From Actinoalloteichus hoggarensis (GTDB lineage Bacteria; Actinomycetota; Actinomycetes; Mycobacteriales; Pseudonocardiaceae), in NCBI RefSeq assembly GCF_002234535.1, contig NZ_CP022521.1, forward strand, positions 3,968,001-4,032,000: DNA of 64,000 nt, in the 5' to 3' direction. The translations under genes were made by a program, and so were the position numbers. The notes beneath the pieces are model-generated. The model was not told the origin of the DNA and did not search any database. It saw only the letters and a list, made by a program, of their open reading frames with translations. Below are positions 43,805 through 51,713 of the stretch, piece after piece (positions within the stretch are counted from its first letter, which is position 1; each line of letters opens with the position of its first letter).

Positions 43805-44897
43805 CGAGAACCCCTTCGATCAATGCCATTCTGCCGTTTCGGCAGTAGTTGGTCTCCGTTCCATCAAATCGGCCGTGCTCGAAGTACTTGTTTGACGGTT
43901 GACCACCTCCACAGAAATCGAAAAATCGACAGGTCGAACGGCACCGATCGAGGCCGCGCCGATACTCGACGACCCATTCCGAGCTCATTCCGCGCTCGAT
44001 GATGGAATCGAGTCCGAGCGCTAGAACATTGCCACATTCGAACCGGTTGAACCGGTTGGACTTGAACCCGGCGAGTTCGGGCGAAATCAGGGTCACGGCA
44101 CCGTTCCATGCGACCGTCGGCAGCGGATCGATCGCAGCCGCACCGTAGGGCGCTCGGCCGTCGAGGACTTCGCTCGCATAGGAGAGCACCCGGTCGACGT
44201 CGCGCAACTCGATTCGGCAGTCGCTCGACCACGCCTCGGCAAGCGCCGACCAGAACGCCCGCACCTGGCCGGAGTCGTGCACGTTATTGCGGCTGTTGAC
44301 TCCCTCGCGTTCCTCGATGTTCACGCCCAGCCAACGGGCTCCCAGGTCAGCCGCCGCCGTGTACAACCGGCGTGCCCGCTCCGGCGTCGGATCGGACACG
44401 ACCGCGATCACCGACACGTCGTGTCCGTCGTCGACCAGGCGCCGAATGCCGCGCTCGATACGCGGGAACGCTGGACGGCCGGCGAGGTCGACGCGCGCGC
44501 CGTTGTCCTGCTCGACGCCGTCCACGCTCACGCCGACTCGCACACCCCGTTCGGCGAACCACGCCGACCAGGCCTCGTCGATCAACACCGCGTTGGTCTG
44601 CACGCTGTGCGAGACCTCGACATCGGCGAACTGGTCGAACAAGGCGCCGAGCCGTTCACGGCCGGCCGCCAGCGGTTCACCGCCGTGCCACACGATGTCG
44701 ACCGGACGTTCCGGCGTCCAGTTCCGAACCGACTCGGCAACCGCCCGCGCGACGGCTGGTGCCATCGGACGGTTGTCCTTGCGGTGCGGCAGGTAGCAGT
44801 ACCGGCAATCGAGGTTGCACAACGTCGTCGGCTGCATGATCACGCTGTCGGGTTCGGCGACGGGAATGATCTCGGACGCTCGGGCCTGTTCTGACAC
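43770..44897 (-). CDS. amcB: Radical SAM/SPASM cyclophane-forming maturase (AmcB type)
   Basis: A 375-residue enzyme. Residues 27-34 hold the radical SAM cluster motif CNLDCRYC (Cys27, Cys31, Cys34), followed by WHGGEPLAAGRERL (SAM contact) and QTNAVLIDEAWSAWF. The C-terminal SPASM region supplies further iron-sulphur ligands: RFECGNVLALG, RCRSTCRFFDFCGGGQPSNK and TETNYCRNG. The enzyme should reductively cleave S-adenosylmethionine and build carbon-carbon cyclophane links in the precursor encoded just downstream. GTG start at 44897 with GGAAGGACCACGCT upstream; the frame is open further upstream without support. Part of a minus-strand unit with the precursor and possibly the small membrane protein. 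Confidence 0.9.
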   Translation of the reverse strand: MSEQARASEIIPVAEPDSVIMQPTTLCNLDCRYCYLPHRKDNRPMAPAVARAVAESVRNWTPERPVDIVWHGGEPLAAGRERLGALFDQFADVEVSHSVQTNAVLIDEAWSAWFAERGVRVGVSVDGVEQDNGARVDLAGRPAFPRIERGIRRLVDDGHDVSVIAVVSDPTPERARRLYTAAADLGARWLGVNIEEREGVNSRNNVHDSGQVRAFWSALAEAWSSDCRIELRDVDRVLSYASEVLDGRAPYGAAAIDPLPTVAWNGAVTLISPELAGFKSNRFNRFECGNVLALGLDSIIERGMSSEWVVEYRRGLDRCRSTCRFFDFCGGGQPSNKYFEHGRFDGTETNYCRNGRMALIEGVLDAARRNSRTVR

Positions 44898-45003
44898 AGC
44901 GTGGTCCTTCCCTCGCAGTGGTCGAGTTGGATACGGCCCGGCCGAAGCGTCCGACTCGACACCTCGGCCAGACCGTGTGACTCGGTGCCGGTCGGGCGGC
45001 GAA

Positions 45004-45261
45004 TCACGCAAGCCGGGTTCTAGACCGCTTCACGCCCGCGAACACGCGATGCAACACAGAAGGTTGCGTGAGAACCCCATGCCAGACGGCGCAGTCCTGC
45101 CACAACGGTCGGTCTCCGGCGAGTCCACGGGGTGCCGCCTCCAGCCCGTTCGGCGCCCCCGGCTCGGTCTTGCGCCGCGATCGCTCGCGCCGTGTCCGCG
45201 CCTCGTCGACGTAGACGACTGACCCGCTGATCACGGCTAGCCCGAGGACGAAGACGGCCAC
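45004..45261 (-). CDS. Possible small membrane protein upstream of maturase
   Basis: An 85-codon frame beginning VAVFVLGLAVISGSVVYVDE, a single N-terminal membrane segment, followed by the basic run ARTRRERSRRK and a soluble tail. GTG start at 45261 with only a weak GGCGGCGGAC site upstream. It precedes the maturase by 107 bases on the same strand and could help in membrane attachment or export of the peptide, but may also be unrelated or noncoding. Confidence 0.4.
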   Translation of the reverse strand: MAVFVLGLAVISGSVVYVDEARTRRERSRRKTEPGAPNGLEAAPRGLAGDRPLWQDCAVWHGVLTQPSVLHRVFAGVKRSRTRLA

Positions 45262-45381
45262 CGCGACGTCCGCCGCCGTGCAGGATGCGCATCGTGGCCC
45301 TCCCTTCGGTTCTGGTCGACGCAGCCGCTTCGTCTGCTCTACGCAGCCATCACGTAACCGTGTGGAACCGTTGTGGGGGAC

Positions 45382-45404
45382 GGTGTGGGCGGAACTCCCA
45401 CACC
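45382..45404. promoter_or_regulatory. Inverted repeat upstream of XRE regulator in RiPP locus
   Basis: GGTGTGGG (45382-45389) and CCCACACC (45397-45404) are perfect 8-bp arms with 7 bases between, about 82 bases upstream of the XRE start and on the other side 121 bases upstream of the small membrane gene. Good candidate for the operator of the XRE protein. Confidence 0.6.
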
Positions 45405-45485
45405 TGGCCGTGTCCAGTCCTTCGTGCGGCCGGCTGCGCTGAGGCGCGTACCGGATACGTGCCGCGCACTCGACTGGAGACCTTC

Positions 45486-46931
45486 ATGGCCCGTACGCCA
45501 GAAGCGATCACAGAACTGCGCCGCGCCCTGGGGGCCGCGCTCCGCGGCTATCGGGAGACGTCACCGCTCGACCAGAGCGCCATCGGGCGGATCACCGCCT
45601 ACTCGCGAACATCGATCTCCCACATCGAGGCAGGCCGCCAGTTTCCCGGCCGCGACTTCTGGGAGACCACCGATCGAGTGCTCGACGCCGACGGCGATCT
45701 TCTCGCCCACTTCGACCGTGTGGTCGCGGACGAGAAGCGGATCAGGATCGCCGAGCTGCACGGCGCGCCGGTGCGAAGGAGTGACCCGGCGACACGATCA
45801 CCGCGGTCTCCCGGCTCGCCGCCCGACGACGATCGGCACCATGACGACGTGAATCGCCGTGAACTACTCCGCCTGGTGGCGGTCACGGGCAGTCTGCTCG
45901 CGATCCCCGCCATCGACGTCGACCGAGTCCGGCACGCCGCGGCGCACCCTCGCCACCTCGACCCCGCGACCGTGGACGTCTACGAGCGGCTCAACGCCGA
46001 GCTGTGGACACGATTCGCCGAGTCGCGGTCCAAACGTGATGTCCTGCCGGCCGCACGCCGGCAGCTCACCGCCGTGAACGCCAGTCTGAACGAGCCGCAG
46101 CCCGCCGACGTGCACCGCCGGTTGTGCGCGCTCGCCGGTGACCTGTTCCAGCTCTGCGGGGAGGTCCTCTTCGACAGCGACGACTACGCGGACGCCGCGC
46201 AGTGCTACGCCGAGGCCGCCCACGTCAGCAAGGAAGCACGCGAGTTCGACCTCTGGGCATGTGCGATGACCCGGCACGCCTTCATCAGCATCTACGATCG
46301 CCGATACACACACGCCGCCACGTTGCTCGACGGCGCCGCACAGCTCGCCGCGAGGGGCGACCCCACCCGGACTACTCGGCATTGGGTCGCGGCCGTCCAG
46401 GCGCAGACGTACGCCGGACTCGGGAACCTGCCCGCCTGCCAACGCGCGTTGGACAGGGCCGAGCAGGTCGCCGGCCTGCCGGACATGGCGCCCGCGACCG
46501 GTTGGCTCCGCTTCGAGGGGTCCCGGCTGGATGAGGAGCGCGCCTCATGTCTTGTCACGCTGCGCCGCCCGGACCTGGCCGAGCCCGCGCTGGACAAGGC
46601 CTTGGGGCAGGCCGCCTCGGCGCGACGTCGCGGTAGCGTGCTCGTCGACCTCGCGGCCGTCGGCGCCCAACGAGGCGACGTCGATCAACTGATCATGAGT
46701 GGCGCCGCGGCAGTGGACAGCGCCCGACAGACGGCATCGGCCGGCTACCTCGGCCGCAGGCTCCGAGATCTGCGCGAGCACCTGGTGCCGTTCCTCGGCG
46801 ACCGGCACGTGCGGTATCTGGATTCGCGGATCACAGACGTGGTGACCGTATTCGGCCCGAGACAGCAAGGAGAGAGTCAGTGTCGGACGAGCAGGGACGG
46901 ACCTTCCGGGATGCATGGATCGCCGGGGTGA
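45486..46931 (+). CDS. XRE-family regulator with TPR domain (RiPP locus)
   Basis: A 481-residue protein: helix-turn-helix at about residues 8-65 (ITELRRALGAALRGYRETSP, GRITAYSRTSISHIEAGRQF), a Pro/Asp linker, the segment VNRRELLRLVAVTGSLLAIP (about 120-139) and helical TPR-like repeats to the end (YADAAQCYAEAAHVSKEARE, YTHAATLLDGAAQLAARGDP). This architecture is common in actinomycete regulators of specialised peptides. ATG 45486 follows CTGGAGACCTTC. Divergent from the maturase side; its 3' end overlaps the next gene by 52 bases. Likely binds the inverted repeat at 45382-45404 and may sense a peptide. Confidence 0.82.
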   Translation: MARTPEAITELRRALGAALRGYRETSPLDQSAIGRITAYSRTSISHIEAGRQFPGRDFWETTDRVLDADGDLLAHFDRVVADEKRIRIAELHGAPVRRSDPATRSPRSPGSPPDDDRHHDDVNRRELLRLVAVTGSLLAIPAIDVDRVRHAAAHPRHLDPATVDVYERLNAELWTRFAESRSKRDVLPAARRQLTAVNASLNEPQPADVHRRLCALAGDLFQLCGEVLFDSDDYADAAQCYAEAAHVSKEAREFDLWACAMTRHAFISIYDRRYTHAATLLDGAAQLAARGDPTRTTRHWVAAVQAQTYAGLGNLPACQRALDRAEQVAGLPDMAPATGWLRFEGSRLDEERASCLVTLRRPDLAEPALDKALGQAASARRRGSVLVDLAAVGAQRGDVDQLIMSGAAAVDSARQTASAGYLGRRLRDLREHLVPFLGDRHVRYLDSRITDVVTVFGPRQQGESQCRTSRDGPSGMHGSPG

Positions 46932-47254
46932 ACAAGCACTACCCCGGCGAGCCGAAGCCCGGCTACATCGCCCCGTGGGCGGACACGCCCGATTGGGAGC
47001 GCGCCTGCGCGGCGGCCGTGTACCGGCAGGTGCACGACTTCATCGTCGCGACCGACGGCAGCACGGCCAAGCTCACTCGCGAGCAGAAGGGCCGGTTCGT
47101 CGCCCTGTGCTGGATCGGCCAGATTCACCGGCACTTCGCCGACCCCAGGCCCGCGTACGTCGCCGACTGGGCGGACATGCCCGAATGGCAGCGCGAGACC
47201 GATGCGGACATCTTCGAGCGCATCGAGAACGCGGTCGCGCCGCGCACGGCTTGA
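46880..47254 (+). CDS. Small protein with duplicated W-ADxPxW motif
   Basis: A 124-residue acidic protein built of two similar halves: HYPGEPKPGYIAPWADTPDW at residues about 20-39 and HFADPRPAYVADWADMPEWQ at about 84-103, each followed by a helix (ERACAAAVYRQVHDFIVATD; RETDADIFERIENAV). Between them lies LTREQKGRFVALCWIGQIHR. The shape resembles RyR-type repeat proteins found beside XRE regulators, function unknown. GTG at 46880 follows AAGGAGAGAGTCA and overlaps the XRE gene by 52 bases, so the two are co-translated. Confidence 0.75.
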   Translation: MSDEQGRTFRDAWIAGVNKHYPGEPKPGYIAPWADTPDWERACAAAVYRQVHDFIVATDGSTAKLTREQKGRFVALCWIGQIHRHFADPRPAYVADWADMPEWQRETDADIFERIENAVAPRTA

Positions 47255-47360
47255 CACGCGGTCGGCGGCGGTCGCGAGGCACCCGCCCCGGCACCACGGC
47301 CGGGCGGGTGTCGGCGCGCCTGCCCGCGTCTGGACTGTCGCGGAGTTCGTCGGGCTCGGG

Positions 47361-48443
47361 TCACAGCAGGGAGAGCTGCCGCTCCCGATCTCGATCGGCG
47401 TCGGACCGCGGCGGATCATGCTGCCTCGTCCGAAAGTTCTCCGATCGACGCGGGTCCGCCAACCCATGACGACGCCTGGCCTGCTCGACGCGGTCGGCGA
47501 CTTCCCGCCGATAGGACTTCGGGGCGTACGCGCCGTCGCGGTACAGCCGCTCGTACAGCGGCAGCAGAGCGGGACGCTCGCGGCTGAGCCAGGCGTGATA
47601 CCACTCCCGCGCGCCCGGCCGCAGGTGAAGCACGACAGGTGTCAGGTTCACCGCCCCCGCCTCGGCGATCGCCGCCACCGTGCGATCGATCTCGGCAGGC
47701 GAGTCGCCGAGCCCCGGCAGGATCGGCGCCATCAGCACCGAACAGGCCACGCCTGCCTCGGCGAACCGGCGCACCACCTCCAATCGCCGCACCGGCGACG
47801 GCGCGCCCGGCTCGACGGCCCGCCACAGCCGCTCGTCGACCGAGCCCACCGAGAGCGCCACCGACACCGGCGCCACTCGCGCGGCCTGCACGATCAGGTC
47901 GAGGTCGCGCAGGATCAGCGTCCCCTTGGTCAGGATGGAGAACGGGTTGGCCCGGTCGCGTAGCGCCGCGATGATCTCCGGCATCAACCGGTAGCGCCCC
48001 TCCGCACGCTGGTAGGGGTCGGTGTTGGTGCCCATCGCGACGGGTTCGCCCGCCCAGCGTGGGCTCGCCAGCTCCTTGCGCAGCAACGTCGCGGCGTTGA
48101 CCTTCACGATGATCCTGGTGTCGAAGTCGCGGCCCGTGTCGAGGTCGAGGTAGGTGTGGGTGTTGCGTGCGAAGCAGTATCGACAGGCATGTCCGCAGCC
48201 CCGGTAGGGGTTGAGCGTCCACTCGAAGGGCATCCTCGATCCGCCCGGCACCCGATTGAGGATCGACTTCGCGGTGATCTCGATGGCCATCGCCTCGTCG
48301 TCGGTCCCCGCCTCGATCGGCACCGGGGGCGGCAGCCGCAGCCCGCCGCGACCGCCGCCGCGCACGATCCCGCCTCGTCCGGTCACCTCCAGCGGCAGCG
48401 CCTGTTCGCCACCCTCGTCCATGCGTTGCGCGTCCCACCTCAT
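47361..48443 (-). CDS. Rv2578c-family radical SAM protein
   Basis: A 360-residue enzyme with the cluster motif CGHACRYC (Cys83, Cys87, Cys90) within WTLNPYRGCGHACRYCFARN, then AMGTNTDPYQRAEGRYRLMP and SILTKGTLILRDLDLI typical of the DNA-photolyase-related (spore photoproduct lyase-like) radical SAM group. A His/Arg/Asp-rich tail ends the protein. The M. tuberculosis homologue Rv2578c is, to my knowledge, an SOS gene; here a nearly perfect SOS box (48453-48468) lies 10 bases upstream of the start, implying LexA repression and a DNA-damage role. The start at 48443 (MRWDAQRMDE) fits family length. Confidence 0.9.
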   Translation of the reverse strand: MRWDAQRMDEGGEQALPLEVTGRGGIVRGGGRGGLRLPPPVPIEAGTDDEAMAIEITAKSILNRVPGGSRMPFEWTLNPYRGCGHACRYCFARNTHTYLDLDTGRDFDTRIIVKVNAATLLRKELASPRWAGEPVAMGTNTDPYQRAEGRYRLMPEIIAALRDRANPFSILTKGTLILRDLDLIVQAARVAPVSVALSVGSVDERLWRAVEPGAPSPVRRLEVVRRFAEAGVACSVLMAPILPGLGDSPAEIDRTVAAIAEAGAVNLTPVVLHLRPGAREWYHAWLSRERPALLPLYERLYRDGAYAPKSYRREVADRVEQARRRHGLADPRRSENFRTRQHDPPRSDADRDRERQLSLL

Positions 48444-48452
48444 GCCGATGAT

Positions 48453-48468
48453 TCGATCATACGTTCGA
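48453..48468. promoter_or_regulatory. LexA SOS box
   Basis: TCGATCATACGTTCGA matches the actinobacterial SOS box TCGAAC-N4-GTTCGA at all but one of the 12 defined positions. It ends 25 bases and begins 10 bases upstream of the Rv2578c-type start codon, where it would cover the promoter. Confidence 0.8.
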
Positions 48469-48545
48469 ATATCTGTCCATCGCGGCGGCCGCCACCGCTC
48501 CCGACGACGACTCGCCAGGGCGAGCAGGGAGTAAAATAACGCTTT

Positions 48546-48557
48546 GCTTATATAAGC
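48546..48557. promoter_or_regulatory. Palindrome upstream of VOC-ArsR pair
   Basis: GCTTATATAAGC is a perfect 12-bp palindrome in an AT-rich stretch (48532-48560), 82 bases upstream of the VOC gene. It may contain the -10 element and be the operator of the ArsR-type regulator two genes on; ArsR sites are commonly of this AT-rich dyad kind. Confidence 0.5.
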
Positions 48558-48638
48558 TAGGGCTGTTACCTTCGAGGTGCACGCGAGCCACGCCCGCACC
48601 GCCCCCGAGCACCCGACCCGACACGGAACGAGACACGA

Positions 48639-49037
48639 ATGATCAAGATCACCGTCACCAGCGTCTTCGTCGAGGACCAGGCCAAGGCGTTGGACTTCTA
48701 CACCCGCGTCCTCGGCTTCCTGCCGAAGACCGACGTGCCCGCGGGCGGCGCCCGCTGGCTGACCGTCGTCTCCCCCGCCGACCCCGACGGAGTCGAGCTG
48801 CTGCTGGAGCCGAACAGCAGCTCGATCGCGACGACCTACCAGGAGTCGCTTCGTGCGGCGGGTATTCCGGCCACGCTCTTCGGTGTCGACGACCTCGCGG
48901 CGGAGTACGAACGGCTGCGCGGCCTCGGGGTGGAGTTCCTGTCACCGCCGGTGGAGGCGGGCGACGTCATGATGGCGGTCTTGGACGACACCTGCGGCAA
49001 CCTCATCGGGATCAGTCAGCCGATCGACGCCTCCTGA
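48639..49037 (+). CDS. VOC-family (glyoxalase/bleomycin-resistance) protein
   Basis: A 132-residue protein with the usual two beta-alpha-beta units: MIKITVTSVFVEDQAKALDF, YTRVLGFLPKTDVPAG at the N-terminus and FGVDDLAAEYERLRGLGVEF, VLDDTCGNLIGI at the C-terminus. The last part (DTCGNLIGI instead of DPDGN) is typical of the group encoded beside ArsR regulators. Possible metal ligands include Glu in GVELLLE. Followed after 145 bases by the ArsR gene on the same strand; a chaperone-free lyase or binding protein, activity unknown. Confidence 0.87.
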   Translation: MIKITVTSVFVEDQAKALDFYTRVLGFLPKTDVPAGGARWLTVVSPADPDGVELLLEPNSSSIATTYQESLRAAGIPATLFGVDDLAAEYERLRGLGVEFLSPPVEAGDVMMAVLDDTCGNLIGISQPIDAS

Positions 49038-49182
49038 GGCGTCGAGCCGACGGCCCGGCCGCATGGTCCGCCGCCTCGGCGAAGGAGCGTCCGGGACACG
49101 TCGGCGGCCCGGAGACGGACGGTCGCCCGCGGCGCGGACACCGCTTGACTTTCCGACGACGAGCTTGGAAGGCTGTCAGATC

Positions 49183-49554
49183 ATGCACGCGTTCGACGTA
49201 CTGGGCGATCCGGTCCGTCGTCGCATCCTCGAACTGCTCGCGGACGGCGAACGAGCGGCGGGCGAGATCACCTCGATCGTCCAGGAGGAGTTCGGCATCT
49301 CGCAGCCCGGTGTGTCCCAACACCTGCGCGTGCTACGGGAGAACGGCTTCACCACCGTCCGAGCGGTCGGCGCCCGCAGGCTGTACTCGGTGGACCCGGA
49401 ACCGCTGCGTGAGATCGACGGGTGGTTGGAGCGCTACCGTCGCTTCTGGACTCAGCCCTTGGACGCGCTGGCCACCGAACTCGCCAGGGGCAGGCGCGAA
49501 CGCCGTTCCGTCTCGGCCGCGGACTCCGCGCCGCCTGAGGCCTCCGCCCGCTGA
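49183..49554 (+). CDS. ArsR-family transcriptional regulator
   Basis: A 123-residue winged-helix protein: MHAFDVLGDPVRRRILELLA, GEITSIVQEEFGISQPGVSQ (recognition helix) and LRVLRENGFTTVRAVGARRL (wing). There is no cysteine pair of the metal-sensing kind, so it is probably a non-metal member (the DUF/VOC- or SRPBCC-associated group). A charged tail follows. ATG at 49183, after GGAAGGCTGTCAGATC, is preferred to an upstream in-frame GTG at 49063. Probably controls itself and the VOC gene. Confidence 0.88.
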   Translation: MHAFDVLGDPVRRRILELLADGERAAGEITSIVQEEFGISQPGVSQHLRVLRENGFTTVRAVGARRLYSVDPEPLREIDGWLERYRRFWTQPLDALATELARGRRERRSVSAADSAPPEASAR

Positions 49555-49809
49555 TCTCGGCCCCGCTTCAGGCCGGGGCACGGTCTCCCGGCCGTCGCGC
49601 GCCCCCGATCCGTCGACGGATCGCGAACCCGGCCCGAACGGGCGCCTGGGCAGTGAGGTCGAAGCGCCTTTCGAACGGGAGACGGCCGTCTCCTCGCGTC
49701 GCTCGCGATCCGACCGGCTCCGGCAGGACTCCACAGACGTCCGGCGTCGTCCTCCGCGACCGACGGGAGAAGCCCGCGCCCACCGAGCCGATGCGTCCGG
49801 CTCTCCCGC

Positions 49810-50328
49810 TCAGCGGGGCCGGGCGGCGGGGAAGCGCAGCTCGGCGAAGTAGTCCTCCGACTCGCGATGCCGCACCTCGCGGACGCCCGCCAGCATCCGC
49901 TCGGTGGCCGCACGCCGCACGCGGTCGGCCTCCTCACCGGTCAGGCCCGCCGCCTCCTCCTGCCGCAGCCGCCATTCCCAGAGCAGCTCGGTGAGGGACG
50001 ACTCCGCGGCCCGCAGCGTCGCCCACGACTTGTCCCAGCGGTAGAAGGTCTGCAGTCCGGTGAGCACGGCGATCACCACGCCCGCCGCCGAGAGCACGAA
50101 GTCCTTGTTCTCGTACTCCAAGGTGGTGAGCAGCGGAAGCGAGGCGCTGGCCAGGATGATCAGCAGCCCGCCCAGCCTGAAGAAGCGACGATGCCACTCC
50201 GCACGCCAGTCGTAGCGGGCCCGAAGCCGACGAACATGGGCCTCGGCGAGGCCGTGCACGTCCGCGGTGGGCGAGGAACGGTCCGGTGCCGCCGATCGCG
50301 GCCCCCGGTCGAGAAGTCGTCCTGTCAT
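49810..50328 (-). CDS. DUF4231 membrane protein
   Basis: A 172-residue protein with two adjacent hydrophobic segments (FFRLGGLLIILASASLPLLT and DFVLSAAGVVIAVLTGLQTF), joined by a short loop, followed by YRWDKSWATLRAAESSLTEL and a charged C-terminal helix: the DUF4231 (SLATT-like) layout. SLATT-domain membrane proteins have been linked to nucleotide-activated effector systems, but isolated DUF4231 proteins are common and uncharacterised. Start at 50328 (MTGRLLDRG) is uncertain; in-frame GTG/ATG codons lie up to 90 bases upstream. Confidence 0.75.
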   Translation of the reverse strand: MTGRLLDRGPRSAAPDRSSPTADVHGLAEAHVRRLRARYDWRAEWHRRFFRLGGLLIILASASLPLLTTLEYENKDFVLSAAGVVIAVLTGLQTFYRWDKSWATLRAAESSLTELLWEWRLRQEEAAGLTGEEADRVRRAATERMLAGVREVRHRESEDYFAELRFPAARPR

Positions 50329-50823
50329 CCGCACAGCCCTGATCACCCCCGGCGATCGAGGCCGCCCGGCCCGGACGGATCGTCCGTGCACCCACTCCCG
50401 ACGCGCCGCGATCGCCACGTCAGGTTAACGATCGACGACGCTGGGTGCGGCCGTTTCCGGTGAACCCGGCCGCACGTCCGCGCCGCAGACGGGGACGACG
50501 CGCCGCCGCACTCCTTCCTTCGAGGCAGCACACGACGCGCCCTGCCCGACGGACACGTCCTGCCCGGCACGGCCCGGACGGCGCCATCCGCCGCGGCGAC
50601 CCGCCGGCCCGCGCGACGAGGAGGCGGCGTCCCCCGCACCGGTTCGGCCCCGTTCCCACGCGCGGCGTCGAGCACCCGCGCCGACGCGGTCGCGGGCAGC
50701 ACGCCGGACTCCCGGAAACCCTGCATGCCCTTTTCGTTGAGATCACTCAGCGTCGGAACGGATCGCATCGCGGCGGCGCCCGTCCGATCTGACTCGACTC
50801 GGCGTCGGCCGCTGTGCCGACTC

Positions 50824-50860
50824 GGCGGCGGGATTACCGGCGGCGGGATTACCGGCGGCG
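50824..50860. repeat. 15-bp tandem repeat, 2.5 copies
   Basis: GGCGGCGGGATTACC occurs at 50824-50838 and 50839-50853, followed by GGCGGCG. Noncoding; probably slippage. Confidence 0.7.
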
Positions 50861-51027
50861 CGGCGAAGGTCGGAACGAAGCGATGGCACGGGCCGCACCC
50901 GGTCGGACCGCGAGGCCTGCGGCGATCTCGCAGCCCTCGACGCGGGCACCGCGTCGGCGGCGGACGGGTTGGCAGACCCCGTCGTCCGGCCGGGAACCGG
51001 TCCGCCGGCACCGCGGCCCCGCTCTTC

Positions 51028-51050
51028 CCCACACCCGCCGAGAGTGTGGG
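51028..51050 (-). terminator. Hairpin downstream of GrpB-type gene
   Basis: CCCACAC (51028-51034) and GTGTGGG (51044-51050) form a 7-bp stem with a 9-base loop, 14 bases past the stop of the minus-strand gene. Confidence 0.5.
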
Positions 51051-51063
51051 CTCTTCCCGCGAC

Positions 51064-51612
51064 TCAGGCCCCCTGCGGGTCCGAGACCGGGTGTTCCGCG
51101 CGGGCGGCGTCCGCGACCTGGTCGAGGACCTGACTGATGAAGGCCGTCTTTCCCTCGACATAGGCGGCGGCGTCGTCGGGATGCCGGGCCGCCAGCGTCC
51201 GCTTCAACTCCGCGTAGGCGGCCGCGGTGTCGGTGCTGCGCCGCAGCTGGTCGCGGAACGCCAGATGCCGGGCGAGCGCGAGGCTGTCCTCGGTGCACAC
51301 GTAGAGGTGATGCGGCGGCGGCCGGTGCGGCGGTCTGGTGAAGGCCTCCCGGCCGGGGACGCCGAGGTCGCCCTGGTGGGTGTACCCGAGGGGTCGCAGC
51401 CTGCCGATCACCGGAGCCAGCGCCCGCTCGTCGGCGATCACCACGTCGAGGTCGACGATCGGGCGGGCGGCGAGGCCGGGAACCGCGGTGCTGCCGACGT
51501 GCTCGACACGTTGACTGTGGAAACCCAGGACGCGGCTGATCCGGGTACGGAGTTCCTCGAACACCGACGACCAGCGTGAGTCGTGGTCCACGATCTCGAC
51601 GGAGTCGGTCAT
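51064..51612 (-). CDS. GrpB-family (UPF0157) nucleotidyltransferase-fold protein
   Basis: A 182-residue protein. The hallmark VEHVGSTAVPGLAARPIVDL (residues about 36-55) followed by DVVIADE carries the GS...DxD pattern of the nucleotidyltransferase fold; YTHQGDLGVPGREAFTR and HHLYVCTEDSLALARHLAFR are the other family blocks. Activity is not established; members are often fused to or near CoaE and N-acetyltransferase genes. Here it stands between the broken recombinase and the DUF4231 gene. Start at 51612 gives the usual family length. Confidence 0.88.
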   Translation of the reverse strand: MTDSVEIVDHDSRWSSVFEELRTRISRVLGFHSQRVEHVGSTAVPGLAARPIVDLDVVIADERALAPVIGRLRPLGYTHQGDLGVPGREAFTRPPHRPPPHHLYVCTEDSLALARHLAFRDQLRRSTDTAAAYAELKRTLAARHPDDAAAYVEGKTAFISQVLDQVADAARAEHPVSDPQGA

Positions 51613-51713
51613 CGCTCTCTCAGTCCTTCATCACGTGCGGGGCGGGTGTGGGCGAGGTGTCGGCCGGAGCGGGAGTCTGGGGGCGGCCCCGGCTCGGCGG
51701 GCGCCGCGCGGGG

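Larger units (their letters stand above)
50329..51063. other. 735-base region without gene; tandem repeat and terminator
   Basis: Contains a 15-bp tandem repeat (50824-50860) and the hairpin at 51028-51050 that probably ends the GrpB-type gene. Several long open frames on both strands are Arg/Pro-rich and lack start signals. Nothing else recognised. Confidence 0.45.

Noticed and set aside
50343-51161. A 272-residue minus-strand protein
   Set aside because: Arg/Pro-rich, overlaps the GrpB gene end and its terminator; no ribosome-binding site.
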